Assembly (NCBI GenBank): GCA_963703895.1
Contig: CAVPFX010000004.1
Coordinates: forward strand, 1-52,687
Length of the DNA: 52,687 bases
From: VRUE01 sp963703895
GTDB lineage: Bacteria > Actinomycetota > Thermoleophilia > Solirubrobacterales > 70-9
Direction: 5' to 3'
Numbering within the stretch: position 1 is the stretch's first letter; the number at the start of each line of letters is the position of its first letter. The notes under the pieces were generated by a model. That model saw only the letters and a list, made by a program, of their open reading frames with translations, searched no databases and was not told the origin of the DNA. The position numbers were made by a program, and so were the translations under genes. Shown piece by piece: positions 1 to 7,331 of the stretch.

Positions 1-1871
1 ATCTCCCCGTCGGCCTCGGCGAGGATCACATCGCCGCTGTCGACCGCGGCACGGCGCTCCATGCCGGTGCCGATCAACGGCGGGTCGGGCTTCAGCAGCG
101 GCACCGCCTGGCGCTGCATGTTGGAGCCCATCAGTGCCCGGTTGGCATCATCGTGCTCGAGGAAGGGGATCATCGCCGTCGCGACCGACCAGATCTGGGT
201 CGGCGAGACGTCCATCAGATCGACTTCCTTTGGCGAGGCGGTCGCGTACTCGTCCTCGCCGGCGCGGACCAGAACGGTCGGGCCTTTGAGCTTGCCGCTG
301 GAGTCGACTTCGGCGTTCGCCTGGGCGATCACCTTGTCCTCCTCCTGGGTCGCGTCCATGTGGACGATCTCCTCGGTGACGACGCCGTCCTTGACCAACC
401 GGTAGGGGGTGGTTACGAAGCCGTGCTCGGAGACCTCGGCATAGGAGGAGAGCGAGCCGATCAGGCCGATGTTCGGTCCCTCAGGCGTCTCGATCGGACA
501 CATCCGCCCGTAGTGGGTCGGGTGCACGTCGCGTACCTCGATCGGGGCACGCTCACGGGTCAGTCCGCCCGCGCCGAGCGCCGAGAGACGGCGCCGGTGG
601 GTCAGCCCGGTCAGTGAGTTGGTCTGGTCCATGAACTGCGAGAGCTGCGAGGAACCGAAGAACTCCTTCATCGCGGCCACGACGGGACGGATGTTGATGA
701 TCGTCTGCGGCGTGATCGCATCCGAGTCTTCGGTGGTCAGCCGCTCGCGGACGACGCGCTCCATCCGGTAGAGGCCGATGCGGAAGGCCTCCTGGATCAG
801 CTCGCCGACCGTGCGCAGGCGCCGGTTACCGAAGTGCTCGTACTCGTCGAGGTGCTCGTTGACCGGCTCGCGGGGATAAGTGATGGCCTCCGCGGCGTAG
901 TCTTTGATCGGGTTCTCCTCGTCGATCTCCTCGGGGATGCCGAGCAGCTTCGGGAGGCTGACGAGCTCCTTGACCAAGGCGATGATGTCGTCGTGGGTAA
1001 GGACCCGCGTGTCGAGATCGATGTCGAGGTCGAGCCGAGCATTGAGCTTGTAGCGACCGACCCGGGTGAGGTCGTAGCGCTTGGGGTCGAAGAAGAGCTG
1101 CTCGAGCAGGTTGCGGGCAGCGTCAACCGAGGGCGGCTCGCCCGGACGCTGCTTCTTGAACAGCTCGATCAGGGCGCCCTCCTCGGTGCGGATCGCCTCG
1201 GTGTCGGCCTCGATCGTGTGCCGCATGTAGATCGAGTTGTCGAACATGTCGAGGAGCTGCTTGTCCTCGACGTAGCCCATCGCACGCAGCAGCACCGTCA
1301 CCGGCAGCTTGCGCTTGCGGTCGATGCGGACAAAGACTTTGCCTTTTTTGTCGATTTCCAGCTCGAGCCAAGAACCGCGGGCCGGCATCAGGTTGGCGAT
1401 GAAGACCTGCTTTTCGGCATCCTTCGGCGCCATCACGTAAGCACCGGGGGAACGGACGAGCTGGGTGACGACGACGCGCTCGGTGCCGTTGATGATGAAG
1501 GTGCCGCGATCGGTCATCCACGGGAAGTCGCCCATGAAGACGGCCTGCTCGCGGATCTCACCGGTCTCTTTGTTCTGGAAAGCAACCGTCGCCGAGAGCG
1601 GTCGCGAGTAGGTCATGTCCTTCTCGCGGCACTCCTCGATCGTGTGCGGTGGCTCCTCGAATTTGAACTCGCCGAAGACGATGGCGAGGTTCCCCGTGTA
1701 GTCCTCAATCGGGGATATGTCATCAATCGTCTCTCGCAGCCCACCCTTCTTCGGATCCGTCAGCGCTTCAAAGGAGCGGCGCTGGATATCGATCAGATGG
1801 GGGACTTCGAGGGGGTTCTGTAGTCGGGAAAAACTCCTGCGGGTTACGGGGGCAGCGTTCGAACGTGCCAA
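1..1871 (-). CDS. rpoB: RNA polymerase beta subunit, N-terminal part (cut by window edge)
   Basis: Beta subunit of RNA polymerase, part of the catalytic core. About 620 N-terminal residues are present and the frame runs off base 1. The reverse strand reads NPLEVPHLIDIQRRSFEAL near the start and, further in, the rifampicin-pocket block FGSSQLSQFMDQTNSLTGL followed by THRRRLSALGAGGLTRERA and HPTHYGRMCPIETPEGPNIG. The pocket residues Asp, His, Arg and Ser at the classical resistance positions are all the sensitive type. No ATG fits; I chose TTG at 1871 because GAGGAG lies at 1881-1886, nine bases upstream. It follows rplL by 156 bases. That gap holds a T-rich run after GC-rich repeats (about 1945-1985), which could attenuate transcription as between rplL and rpoB elsewhere, but I see no clean terminator. 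Confidence 0.97.
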   Translation of the reverse strand, partial: MARSNAAPVTRRSFSRLQNPLEVPHLIDIQRRSFEALTDPKKGGLRETIDDISPIEDYTGNLAIVFGEFKFEEPPHTIEECREKDMTYSRPLSATVAFQNKETGEIREQAVFMGDFPWMTDRGTFIINGTERVVVTQLVRSPGAYVMAPKDAEKQVFIANLMPARGSWLELEIDKKGKVFVRIDRKRKLPVTVLLRAMGYVEDKQLLDMFDNSIYMRHTIEADTEAIRTEEGALIELFKKQRPGEPPSVDAARNLLEQLFFDPKRYDLTRVGRYKLNARLDLDIDLDTRVLTHDDIIALVKELVSLPKLLGIPEEIDEENPIKDYAAEAITYPREPVNEHLDEYEHFGNRRLRTVGELIQEAFRIGLYRMERVVRERLTTEDSDAITPQTIINIRPVVAAMKEFFGSSQLSQFMDQTNSLTGLTHRRRLSALGAGGLTRERAPIEVRDVHPTHYGRMCPIETPEGPNIGLIGSLSSYAEVSEHGFVTTPYRLVKDGVVTEEIVHMDATQEEDKVIAQANAEVDSSGKLKGPTVLVRAGEDEYATASPKEVDLMDVSPTQIWSVATAMIPFLEHDDANRALMGSNMQRQAVPLLKPDPPLIGTGMERRAAVDSGDVILAEADGE

Positions 1872-2027
1872 GACGGGCGACTCCTCAGAAGGTCAGAGGG
1901 ACGTTAAGTACAGCGCAGATATCGGGCAGGGGACAAAACTGGGCGCGACCGCGAAAAATAACACACGGCCGCGCTCTGCCGCGAGTTTGGCTCCCTGCCT
2001 GGGTTCCAATCGCGGTTACTGCGAGGT

Positions 2028-2420
2028 TTACTTGAGCTCGACGGTGGCGCCGGCCTCCTCGAGTTCGGCCTTCAGCTTGTCGGCCTCCTCGCGCTCGATG
2101 CCCTCCTTGATTGCCTTGGGGGCCTCGTCGACCATCGCCTTGGCCTCTTTCAGGCCAAGTCCGGTTGCGGCGCGCACGACCTTGATCACGGGGACCTTCT
2201 GGCCACCGACCTCGGCGAGGACGACGTCGACCGTGGAGGCCTCTTCCTCGCCACCACCGTCGCCAGCGGGAGCGCCAGCGGCCGCCGGGGCAGCAGCGGC
2301 GACGGCCGTGGCCGAGACGCCGAACTCCTCCTCGAGGGCTTTGATCCGCTCGGAGAGCTCGAGCACGGAAATGCTCTTCAGCTCCTCGATCCAGTCATCT
2401 GTTGAAACCTTGGTTGCCAT
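2028..2420 (-). CDS. rplL: 50S ribosomal protein L7/L12
   Basis: Stalk protein of the large ribosomal subunit that recruits translation GTPases. 130 residues, normal length. The N-terminal dimerisation helix pair (about 1-40) is followed by an Ala/Gly-rich hinge (about 38-60) and the C-terminal domain with the conserved KVPVIKVVRAATGLGLKEAK stretch. The ATG at 2418-2420 directly abuts the rplJ stop at 2421-2423, and the ribosome binding site (GGAAGAGGAG) lies inside the end of rplJ, so the two are translationally coupled. L7/L12 is needed in several copies per ribosome, so this start should be efficient. Confidence 0.97.
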   Translation of the reverse strand: MATKVSTDDWIEELKSISVLELSERIKALEEEFGVSATAVAAAAPAAAGAPAGDGGGEEEASTVDVVLAEVGGQKVPVIKVVRAATGLGLKEAKAMVDEAPKAIKEGIEREEADKLKAELEEAGATVELK

Positions 2421-3185
2421 CTACTCCTCTTCCTTGCTCGCGTCGTCATCGTCAGTGTTAGAAGTCTCATCGGTGGCCTCGTCGCCAGCGTTATCCGCAG
2501 CGGGCTCGGCCTCCTCGGCTTTTGCCTCCTCAGCCGGGGTCTCAGCCTTGGGCTGCTCGTCCTCAGGCGTCTCTCCGGCGGGTGGTGTGGAGGTGGGCTC
2601 CTCGCCCGCAGCTTGCGAGGACGAGGAGTCCTCCTCCGCGACAGGACCCGCCGGCGACTCGCCCGTGACAAGCCCCTTCTCGGCGATCTGTCCCAACTGC
2701 AGCGCAAGCCCTTGAATCATGGAACCGAGGCCGCGGACCAGGCCGGTCAGCGGGCTGGCGACGATGCCAGCGAGCTGGCCGTTGAGGACGTCGCGCGAAG
2801 GCAGCTTGGCGATCGCTTCGAAGCCGCCCTCATCGACGTCGATGCCGTCCATGAAGCCGCCCTTGAAGGTGAGGACTTTGTGCTCTTTGTTGAAAGTCGA
2901 GATCGCCTTCGCTGCCTGAGCGGTGTCGCCGCGGACGAAGGTGAGAGCGGTCGGGCCCTGCAGCAGCGCGTTGAGGCGCTCCCCCTGGCCGGCTTTGTCA
3001 GCGGCGATTTTGGTCAGGCGGTTCTTGACGATGCGGAAGCTGGCGTCGGACTCGCGCAATTTCGCGCGTAGTTCAGCCGCTTGGGGGACGCTGATTCCCC
3101 TGTAGTCAACCGCGAAGATCGCCTCGGCCGCCTCGATGTCGGCGGCGATCTCCTCAATTGCTGTTGCCTTTTCGTCTCGGTTCAT
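2421..3185 (-). CDS. rplJ: 50S ribosomal protein L10 with long acidic C-terminal tail
   Basis: L10 anchors the L7/L12 stalk to 23S rRNA. Residues 1 to about 172 are a normal L10: N-terminal FAVDYRGISVPQAAELR, then RIVKNRLTKIAADKAG, then the C-terminal helix GLALQLGQIAEK that binds L12 dimers. Residues about 173-254 form an extra tail rich in Glu, Asp, Ala, Pro and Ser, ending in a run of Asp and Glu. Typical L10 is 165-180 residues, so the tail adds about 80. The tail is probably disordered. It is in the same uninterrupted frame and carries the rplL ribosome binding site at its end, so it is not a read-through artefact. Confidence 0.96.
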   Translation of the reverse strand: MNRDEKATAIEEIAADIEAAEAIFAVDYRGISVPQAAELRAKLRESDASFRIVKNRLTKIAADKAGQGERLNALLQGPTALTFVRGDTAQAAKAISTFNKEHKVLTFKGGFMDGIDVDEGGFEAIAKLPSRDVLNGQLAGIVASPLTGLVRGLGSMIQGLALQLGQIAEKGLVTGESPAGPVAEEDSSSSQAAGEEPTSTPPAGETPEDEQPKAETPAEEAKAEEAEPAADNAGDEATDETSNTDDDDASKEEE

Positions 3186-3250
3186 CGTTCGCCTGCACCG
3201 GGCTTACGGGGTCGGCCCCGCCGGTGGTCTGGGGTTCGCGACGGCGCAGT
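3186..3250 (-). promoter_or_regulatory. Possible L10 leader (autoregulatory 5' region of rplJ)
   Basis: The 65 bases between the rplA stop and the rplJ start can fold on the minus strand: GC-rich arms around ACCGGCGGGGCCGACCCCG, then TAAGCCCGGTGCAGGCGAACG next to the ATG. In many bacteria this position holds the L10 leader, to which L10-L12 binds to repress its own translation. The general pattern (AGACC, then an arm, then a purine-rich segment before the start) resembles that leader, but I have not folded it or compared it with the family model. No strong Shine-Dalgarno is visible here, which fits a structured regulatory leader. Confidence 0.4.
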
Positions 3251-3994
3251 CTAGGCCGTTACGGGTTCCTCTGCCGCCTGGGGTGCAGCGGCATCGTCGC
3301 GATCGCCGATCTTGGAGGCATCGACTCGAATTCCAGGGCCCATCGTCGTCGTCAGCGTGCAAGTGACGATGTAGCGGCCTTTCGCCGCCGAGGGCTTGGC
3401 GCGGATGATCTCCTCCATCACCGTGGTGAAGTTGTCGAGCAACTGGTCGGGCGAGAGGCTCGCCTTGCCGATCGCCATGTGGACGATCGCCTGGCGGTCG
3501 GTGCGGTACTCGACCTTGCCGGCCTTCGACTCGCCGACCGCTTTCTCGATGTCGTCGGTGACGGTGCCAACCTTGGGGTTGGGCATCTTGCCCTGCGGAC
3601 CGAGCACGCGGCCAAGCTTGCCGACGGTGCCCATCATCTGCGGGGTTGAGATCGCGACGTCGAAATCGGTCCAGCCCTCCTCCTCGACTTTCTTGGCGAG
3701 GTCGTCGCCGCCGACGAAGTCAGCACCAGCCGCTTCCGCATCGCGGGCTTGCTGGCCCTGGGCGAAGACGGCAACGGTGACGTCCTTGCCGAGACCGTGA
3801 GGCAGGGCGAGGGTGCCGCGCAGCTGCTCCTCGGCGTGGCGGACGTTGACTCCGAGCAGCACGTGCAGCTCGACCGTCTCGTCGAAGTTGGCGCTGGCGG
3901 TCTCCTTGAGCAGGGCGATCGCCTCGACCGGCGGGTAGGCGTGGTCGCGTTGGACCTTGTCGAGCTGTTTGCGGTAGCGCTTGCCGTGAGCCAT
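3251..3994 (-). CDS. rplA: 50S ribosomal protein L1
   Basis: Binds 23S rRNA at the E-site stalk and usually represses its own operon. 247 residues, slightly longer than the usual 230 or so owing to an Ala/Glu-rich end (DDAAAPQAAEEPVTA). Recognisable segments: ALLKETASANFDETVELHV, PHGLGKDVTVAVFAQG, MMGTVGKLGRVLGPQGKMPN and GTVTDDIEKAV, all typical of L1. It is separated from rplK by nine bases and read in the same direction. Confidence 0.97.
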   Translation of the reverse strand: MAHGKRYRKQLDKVQRDHAYPPVEAIALLKETASANFDETVELHVLLGVNVRHAEEQLRGTLALPHGLGKDVTVAVFAQGQQARDAEAAGADFVGGDDLAKKVEEEGWTDFDVAISTPQMMGTVGKLGRVLGPQGKMPNPKVGTVTDDIEKAVGESKAGKVEYRTDRQAIVHMAIGKASLSPDQLLDNFTTVMEEIIRAKPSAAKGRYIVTCTLTTTMGPGIRVDASKIGDRDDAAAPQAAEEPVTA

Positions 3995-4003
3995 GAAGAT
4001 CTC

Positions 4004-4426
4004 CTACTTGACGTCGACGCCCATCGAGCGGGCGGTGCCGGCGATGATCTTCGAGGCGGCGTCGAGGTCGTTGGCGTTGAGGTCGGGCATCTTGCGCTCG
4101 GCGATCTGGCGGACCTGGTCCATCGAGATCGTCCCCACCTTGTTGACGTGGGGCTCGCCCGAGCCCTTCTTGATCCCGATCGCCTCCTTGATCAGCACCG
4201 CCGCCGGCGGCGTCTTGGTGATGAAGGTGAAGGAGCGGTCCTCGTAGACCGTGATCTCGACCGGGATGATCGTCCCGCCTTCGGACTGGGTCTGGGCGTT
4301 GAACGCCTTGCAGAACTCCATGATGTTGACGCCGTGCTGGCCCAGCGCGGGGCCGACCGGCGGGGCCGGGTTGGCCGAGCCAGCGGAGATCTGCAGCTTG
4401 ATCTGGGTGAGGACTTTCTTTGCCAT
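4004..4426 (-). CDS. rplK: 50S ribosomal protein L11
   Basis: L11 binds the GTPase-associated region of 23S rRNA and is needed for the stringent response. 140 residues, normal length. The sequence has the Pro-rich N-terminal signature GSANPAPPVGPALGQHGVN and the C-terminal RNA-binding domain ending in GTARSMGVDVK, with YEDRSFTFITKTPPA in the middle. It lies between nusG (29-base gap) and rplA. Confidence 0.97.
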   Translation of the reverse strand: MAKKVLTQIKLQISAGSANPAPPVGPALGQHGVNIMEFCKAFNAQTQSEGGTIIPVEITVYEDRSFTFITKTPPAAVLIKEAIGIKKGSGEPHVNKVGTISMDQVRQIAERKMPDLNANDLDAASKIIAGTARSMGVDVK

Positions 4427-4455
4427 CGGGATCGGAGAGGGTAGCGGTCGCCGGC

Positions 4456-4980
4456 TTAAATCTTCTTGACCTGGTCGTATCCGACCTCAACCGGCGTCTC
4501 ACGGCCGAAGATCGAGACCAGCACCTTGAGTTTGGCAGCGTCCTCGTTGATCTCGGCAATCTCGCCGGAGAAGTCGGAGAGCGGGCCGGAAACGACCTTG
4601 ACCGACTCGCCGATCGAGAACTGGGCCTGGGTGCGGGGCCGCTCGGCGGTCTCGCGGTGCAGCAGGCGGTCGACCTCCGGTTTGGAGAGCGGCACCGGCT
4701 TGTTGCGCGAACCGACGAAACCGGTCACGCCGGGGGTGTTCTTGACCAGGCCCCAGGCGTCGTCGGTCATCTCCATGTTGACCAGGACATAGCCGGGCAT
4801 CGTGCGCTTCTCTTTCGGTTCCTTCTGACCGTCTTTGCCGAGTTCCATCACCTGCTCGGTGGGGACCACGACCTGACGCACGTTGCGGTTCTGACTCATC
4901 GTCTGAACCCGGTGCTCGAGGTTGTGCTTGACCTTGTTCTCGTGACCCGAGTAGGTGTTGATCACGTACCAGCGATACAT
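4456..4980 (-). CDS. nusG: Transcription termination/antitermination factor NusG
   Basis: NusG binds the RNA polymerase clamp, modulates pausing and termination and links RNA polymerase to ribosomes. 174 residues. The NGN domain begins YRWYVINTYSGHENKVK and includes KRTMPGYVLVNMEM and the NTPGVTGFVGS loop. The KOW domain is at about 122-174 (GESVKVVSGPLSDFSGEIAE). Unlike some actinobacterial NusG proteins there is no long acidic N-terminal extension. It sits between secE and rplK in the usual order. Confidence 0.96.
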   Translation of the reverse strand: MYRWYVINTYSGHENKVKHNLEHRVQTMSQNRNVRQVVVPTEQVMELGKDGQKEPKEKRTMPGYVLVNMEMTDDAWGLVKNTPGVTGFVGSRNKPVPLSKPEVDRLLHRETAERPRTQAQFSIGESVKVVSGPLSDFSGEIAEINEDAAKLKVLVSIFGRETPVEVGYDQVKKI

Positions 4981-5009
4981 CGTCTTAGGAGCCTTTGTTC
5001 GGAGATCCG

Positions 5010-5537
5010 CTAGAGGATCTGCTTGACGAGGAAGTTGAAAGCCGCGTCGAGCGCGCCGAGGTAGGTGGCGGCGACAGCGACGAAGATGATTGTGACGGCG
5101 GTGGCCTGGACCAGCGTGTCACGGTCGGGCCATTGGACCTTCTTCAGCTCAGCCCAGCAGGAGGCGATGAAGCCGATGACGCCACCGCGCTGGCGCTGCG
5201 CCTGAGCCTGTTTCTGCTTCTTGGCGAGCTGCTCGCTCTCGCGGCGCTTCTGCTCGGAGCGCTTGCGCTTTTCGCTTTCCTTCAGCGCCTTGACTTCGGC
5301 CCGCTTTTCGGCGCGCGAGGAGGTCTTCGGCGCGTCCGGCGTTTCGAGGGCTGCCTCGGGGGCGCCTGCGCCCATGCCGCGCTCCATCGCCTCGACCTCG
5401 GCGATCTCGCCGGAGACCGGGACCTGCGTGTCGTGCTGAGCGTGGGACTCACCGTCGCGCGTCGCGCCGATGCGCTTGCGCTCCTGCTCTTCGCGGGCGC
5501 GGCGCTCGGCCTTGCGCTGTGCGCGCGTCTTGGCCAT
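5010..5537 (-). CDS. secE: Preprotein translocase subunit SecE with long charged N-terminus
   Basis: Essential single-span subunit of the SecYEG channel. The last 65 residues are typical: CWAELKKVQWPDRDTLVQ followed by one hydrophobic helix (AVTIIFVAVAATYLGALDAAF). About 110 residues precede it, very rich in Arg, Lys, Glu and Gln with likely coiled coil (for example RAEKRAEVKALKESEKRKRS). I start at the ATG at 5535-5537 (MAKTRAQRKAERR), because 14 residues more would run into the rpmG end. It begins five bases after rpmG and 29 bases before nusG. Confidence 0.93.
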   Translation of the reverse strand: MAKTRAQRKAERRAREEQERKRIGATRDGESHAQHDTQVPVSGEIAEVEAMERGMGAGAPEAALETPDAPKTSSRAEKRAEVKALKESEKRKRSEQKRRESEQLAKKQKQAQAQRQRGGVIGFIASCWAELKKVQWPDRDTLVQATAVTIIFVAVAATYLGALDAAFNFLVKQIL

Positions 5538-5542
5538 CGGAA

Positions 5543-5707
5543 CTAGCGCGTCTCCTTGTGCGCCGTGTGCTTGCCGCACCAGCGGCAGAACTTGCGCAGC
5601 TCGATCCGGTCCGGCGAGTTGCGCCGCGACTTATTTGTCTGGTAATTGCGTCGCTTGCAGTCTTCGCAAGCCATCGTCACCGCGATGCGGACATCTCCGC
5701 GAGCCAT
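5543..5707 (-). CDS. rpmG: 50S ribosomal protein L33
   Basis: 54-residue ribosomal protein, first gene of the block. It reads MARGDVRIAVTMACEDCKRR and continues with NYQTNKSRRNSPDRIELRKF and CRWCGKHTAHKETR. Two CxxC pairs (CEDC and CRWC) show the zinc-binding form of L33. A purine-rich site (TCGAGGGAGAA) lies just upstream of the ATG at 5707. The order rpmG-secE-nusG is standard. The 149-base gap upstream (5708-5856) must hold the promoter of this block and that of the divergent methyltransferase gene; I cannot pick out convincing hexamers in it. Confidence 0.95.
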   Translation of the reverse strand: MARGDVRIAVTMACEDCKRRNYQTNKSRRNSPDRIELRKFCRWCGKHTAHKETR

Positions 5708-5856
5708 TTCTCCCTCGATTACTTACGCGCCATTACAAGGAAAAACCCCGGGCCGAGGCACGAGGCTGCACCGAAGAATAGCGCCCTGGGATAAGTGATG
5801 GCCTCGCCGTTTGATATTGCCCTGGGCCGCTCCAAAACCGCGACTAGAGTGAGCCT

Positions 5857-6627
5857 GTGAGCGTAGTCCCCTACGACCGGTTGGGACGCGGCTACAGCCG
5901 GGTGCGCCGCCCCGACCCGCGGATCGCGGCGCAGATCGATGCGGCACTCGGCGATGCCCGGACCGTGCTCAACGTCGGCGCTGGCACTGGCTCGTATGAG
6001 CCCGATGGGCGCGAGGTGACCGCGGTCGAGCCCTCGGCGGAGATGATCCGGCAGCGCCCGGCCGGATCGGCGCCAGTGGTGCAAGCAAGTGCCGAAGAGC
6101 TTCCTTTCGCCGACGGCAGCTTCGACGCCTCGATGGCCGTGCTGACCGCTCACCACTGGGCGGACCTCGATGCTGGCCTGGCGGAGATGGAGCGCGTGAG
6201 CAGGGAGAGGATCCTGATCGTCGCCTTCGACCCCGAGGCGCTGGCGGACCTCTGGATCGCCCGCGACTACTTTCCCGAGATGCTCGACCTGAAGCGGCGA
6301 TCGGGGGCAAGTAGCGGAGAGCTGATGGCGCGGTTACCGGGGGCGGCCAGCATCCCGATCCCGGTTCCCAACGACTGCAGCGATCTCTTTTTCGCCGCGC
6401 TTTGGGCCCGGCCCGAGATGCTCTTCAACGAGCAGGCGATGCAACCGATGTGGGTCTGGCAGAGCATCCCCGAGGAGGCACGCCGCGTCGGCCGCGCTCG
6501 CCTTGCGGCCGACCTGGAGAGCGGTGCCTGGGATGAGCGGCTCGGGCATCTGCGTAACCGGCCCGAGCTCGACGTCGGCTTGCGTCTTGTCTTGGCTGAG
6601 GACATCCGACGGGGATCGAAAGACTGA
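5857..6627 (+). CDS. Class I SAM-dependent methyltransferase
   Basis: 256 residues. Motif I is NVGAGTGSYEP (about 40-50), followed by the acidic residue of motif II (VTAVEPS) and the post-motif region ASAEELPFADGSFDASMAV typical of the Methyltransf_11/UbiE-like fold. The SAM-binding half is clear, but the C-terminal half (from FDPEALADLWIARDYFP) does not tell me the substrate. The start is GTG at 5857. TAGAGT at 5845-5850 is a plausible -10 placed so that transcription would begin at the start codon, so the mRNA may be leaderless; I see no Shine-Dalgarno. Confidence 0.85.
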   Translation: MSVVPYDRLGRGYSRVRRPDPRIAAQIDAALGDARTVLNVGAGTGSYEPDGREVTAVEPSAEMIRQRPAGSAPVVQASAEELPFADGSFDASMAVLTAHHWADLDAGLAEMERVSRERILIVAFDPEALADLWIARDYFPEMLDLKRRSGASSGELMARLPGAASIPIPVPNDCSDLFFAALWARPEMLFNEQAMQPMWVWQSIPEEARRVGRARLAADLESGAWDERLGHLRNRPELDVGLRLVLAEDIRRGSKD

Positions 6628-6648
6628 AAGGCGGGTACGGTGTCGGCC

Positions 6649-6984
6649 ATGAACTCAGAGCGCGCCAAAGAACTGCTTGCCAAGGAGCGAGCTCAGGTCG
6701 AACGGGAGATCGCTTCGATCGAGGGCGAAGGAACCGAGGAGGGCGACCAGCGCCGCGAGCCCGGCGACCACGACTCCGAGGGCCTCTACCAAGATGAGTT
6801 CGATGCCGGTCGCCTCGAGGATTTGCGCGGCCGGTTGGCAGCGGTGGAGCGGGCCGAAGAGCGGCTCGCCGCCGGCACCTACGGGCTCTCGATCCGCAGT
6901 GGCGAGCCGATCCCCGACAAGCGACTCGAGGCGGTCCCGACCGCCGAGCTCACGATCGAGGAGTCGGCGCCCGGCGCTGCCTGA
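6649..6984 (+). CDS. DksA/TraR-like protein without zinc-finger cysteines
   Basis: 111 residues from the ATG at 6649. An N-terminal charged coiled coil (AKELLAKERAQVEREIASIE) and a conserved RLEDLRGRLAAVERAEERLAAGTYG stretch match the DksA/TraR-like layout, which normally continues as GxCxxCGxxIPxxRL...CxxC. Here it reads GLSIRSGEPIPDKRLEAV and then PTAELTIEE: GEPIP and RLEA are kept but all four cysteines are gone. DksA-type proteins act in the secondary channel of RNA polymerase; whether this one does is unknown. A GTG nine bases earlier is an alternative start. TACGGT at 6636-6641 sits seven bases before the ATG, so transcription may start at it. Confidence 0.8.
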   Translation: MNSERAKELLAKERAQVEREIASIEGEGTEEGDQRREPGDHDSEGLYQDEFDAGRLEDLRGRLAAVERAEERLAAGTYGLSIRSGEPIPDKRLEAVPTAELTIEESAPGAA

Positions 6985-7007
6985 CTTGCCGAAGTAGCTC
7001 GTTCGCT

Positions 7008-7031
7008 ATCGTTAACCATATGGTTAACGAT
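7008..7031. promoter_or_regulatory. Perfect 24-bp palindrome over the ArsR start codon (likely operator)
   Basis: Left arm ATCGTTAACCAT (7008-7019) and right arm ATGGTTAACGAT (7020-7031) are exact reverse complements with no spacer. The ArsR-type gene starts with the ATG at 7020, the first base of the right arm. Two-fold symmetric sites of this size are what dimeric ArsR-family proteins bind, so autoregulation is the natural reading (inference). No Shine-Dalgarno precedes the ATG. Confidence 0.8.
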
Positions 7032-7331
7032 CCATTCAAGGCCCTCTCACATCCGATTCGCCGCGGGATCGTCGAACGCCTCGCCGTTGGCCCGGCGACC
7101 GTCGGTGAAGTCACCCGCGGTTTCGAGGTGTCAAAGCCCGCGATCTCCAAGCACCTGAAGGTGCTCGAGGAGACGGGTGTCGTCACCCGGGTAGTGGAGG
7201 GCCGGACACACCGCCTCTCGCTCGAGCCCGAGGTGCTCGACGAAGCGGCCGAGTGGATGGATCGCCAGCGCGCCCTCTGGGGGCGCCTGTTCGATGTCGT
7301 CGACGAATACTTGAAGGAGGAGCAGAAATGA
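7020..7331 (+). CDS. ArsR-family winged-helix transcriptional regulator
   Basis: 103 residues, the usual ArsR size. It opens with FKALSHPIRRGIVERLAVGP, then the recognition helix region EVSKPAISKHLKVLEETGVV and the beta-wing RVVEGRTHRLSLEP. There are no cysteine metal-binding motifs (no CxC), so this is not an arsenic or cadmium sensor of the classical type. It belongs to the group often found beside AHSA1 and DUF899 genes, as here. Its stop overlaps the next start (ATGA at 7328-7331), so the two genes are translationally coupled. The 24-bp palindrome over its start codon is its probable operator. Confidence 0.92.
   Translation: MVNDPFKALSHPIRRGIVERLAVGPATVGEVTRGFEVSKPAISKHLKVLEETGVVTRVVEGRTHRLSLEPEVLDEAAEWMDRQRALWGRLFDVVDEYLKEEQK

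Noticed and set aside
834..1823. 329-codon plus-strand frame opposite rpoB
   Set aside because: It is the mirror of the conserved rpoB sequence; Val/Asp/Leu-rich composition is typical of antisense frames in high-GC genes.
5708..5856. Promoter hexamers for the ribosomal block and the methyltransferase
   Set aside because: TTGATA, TATTCT and TAGAGT occur, but no pair has correct spacing and direction with enough match to report as a promoter feature.
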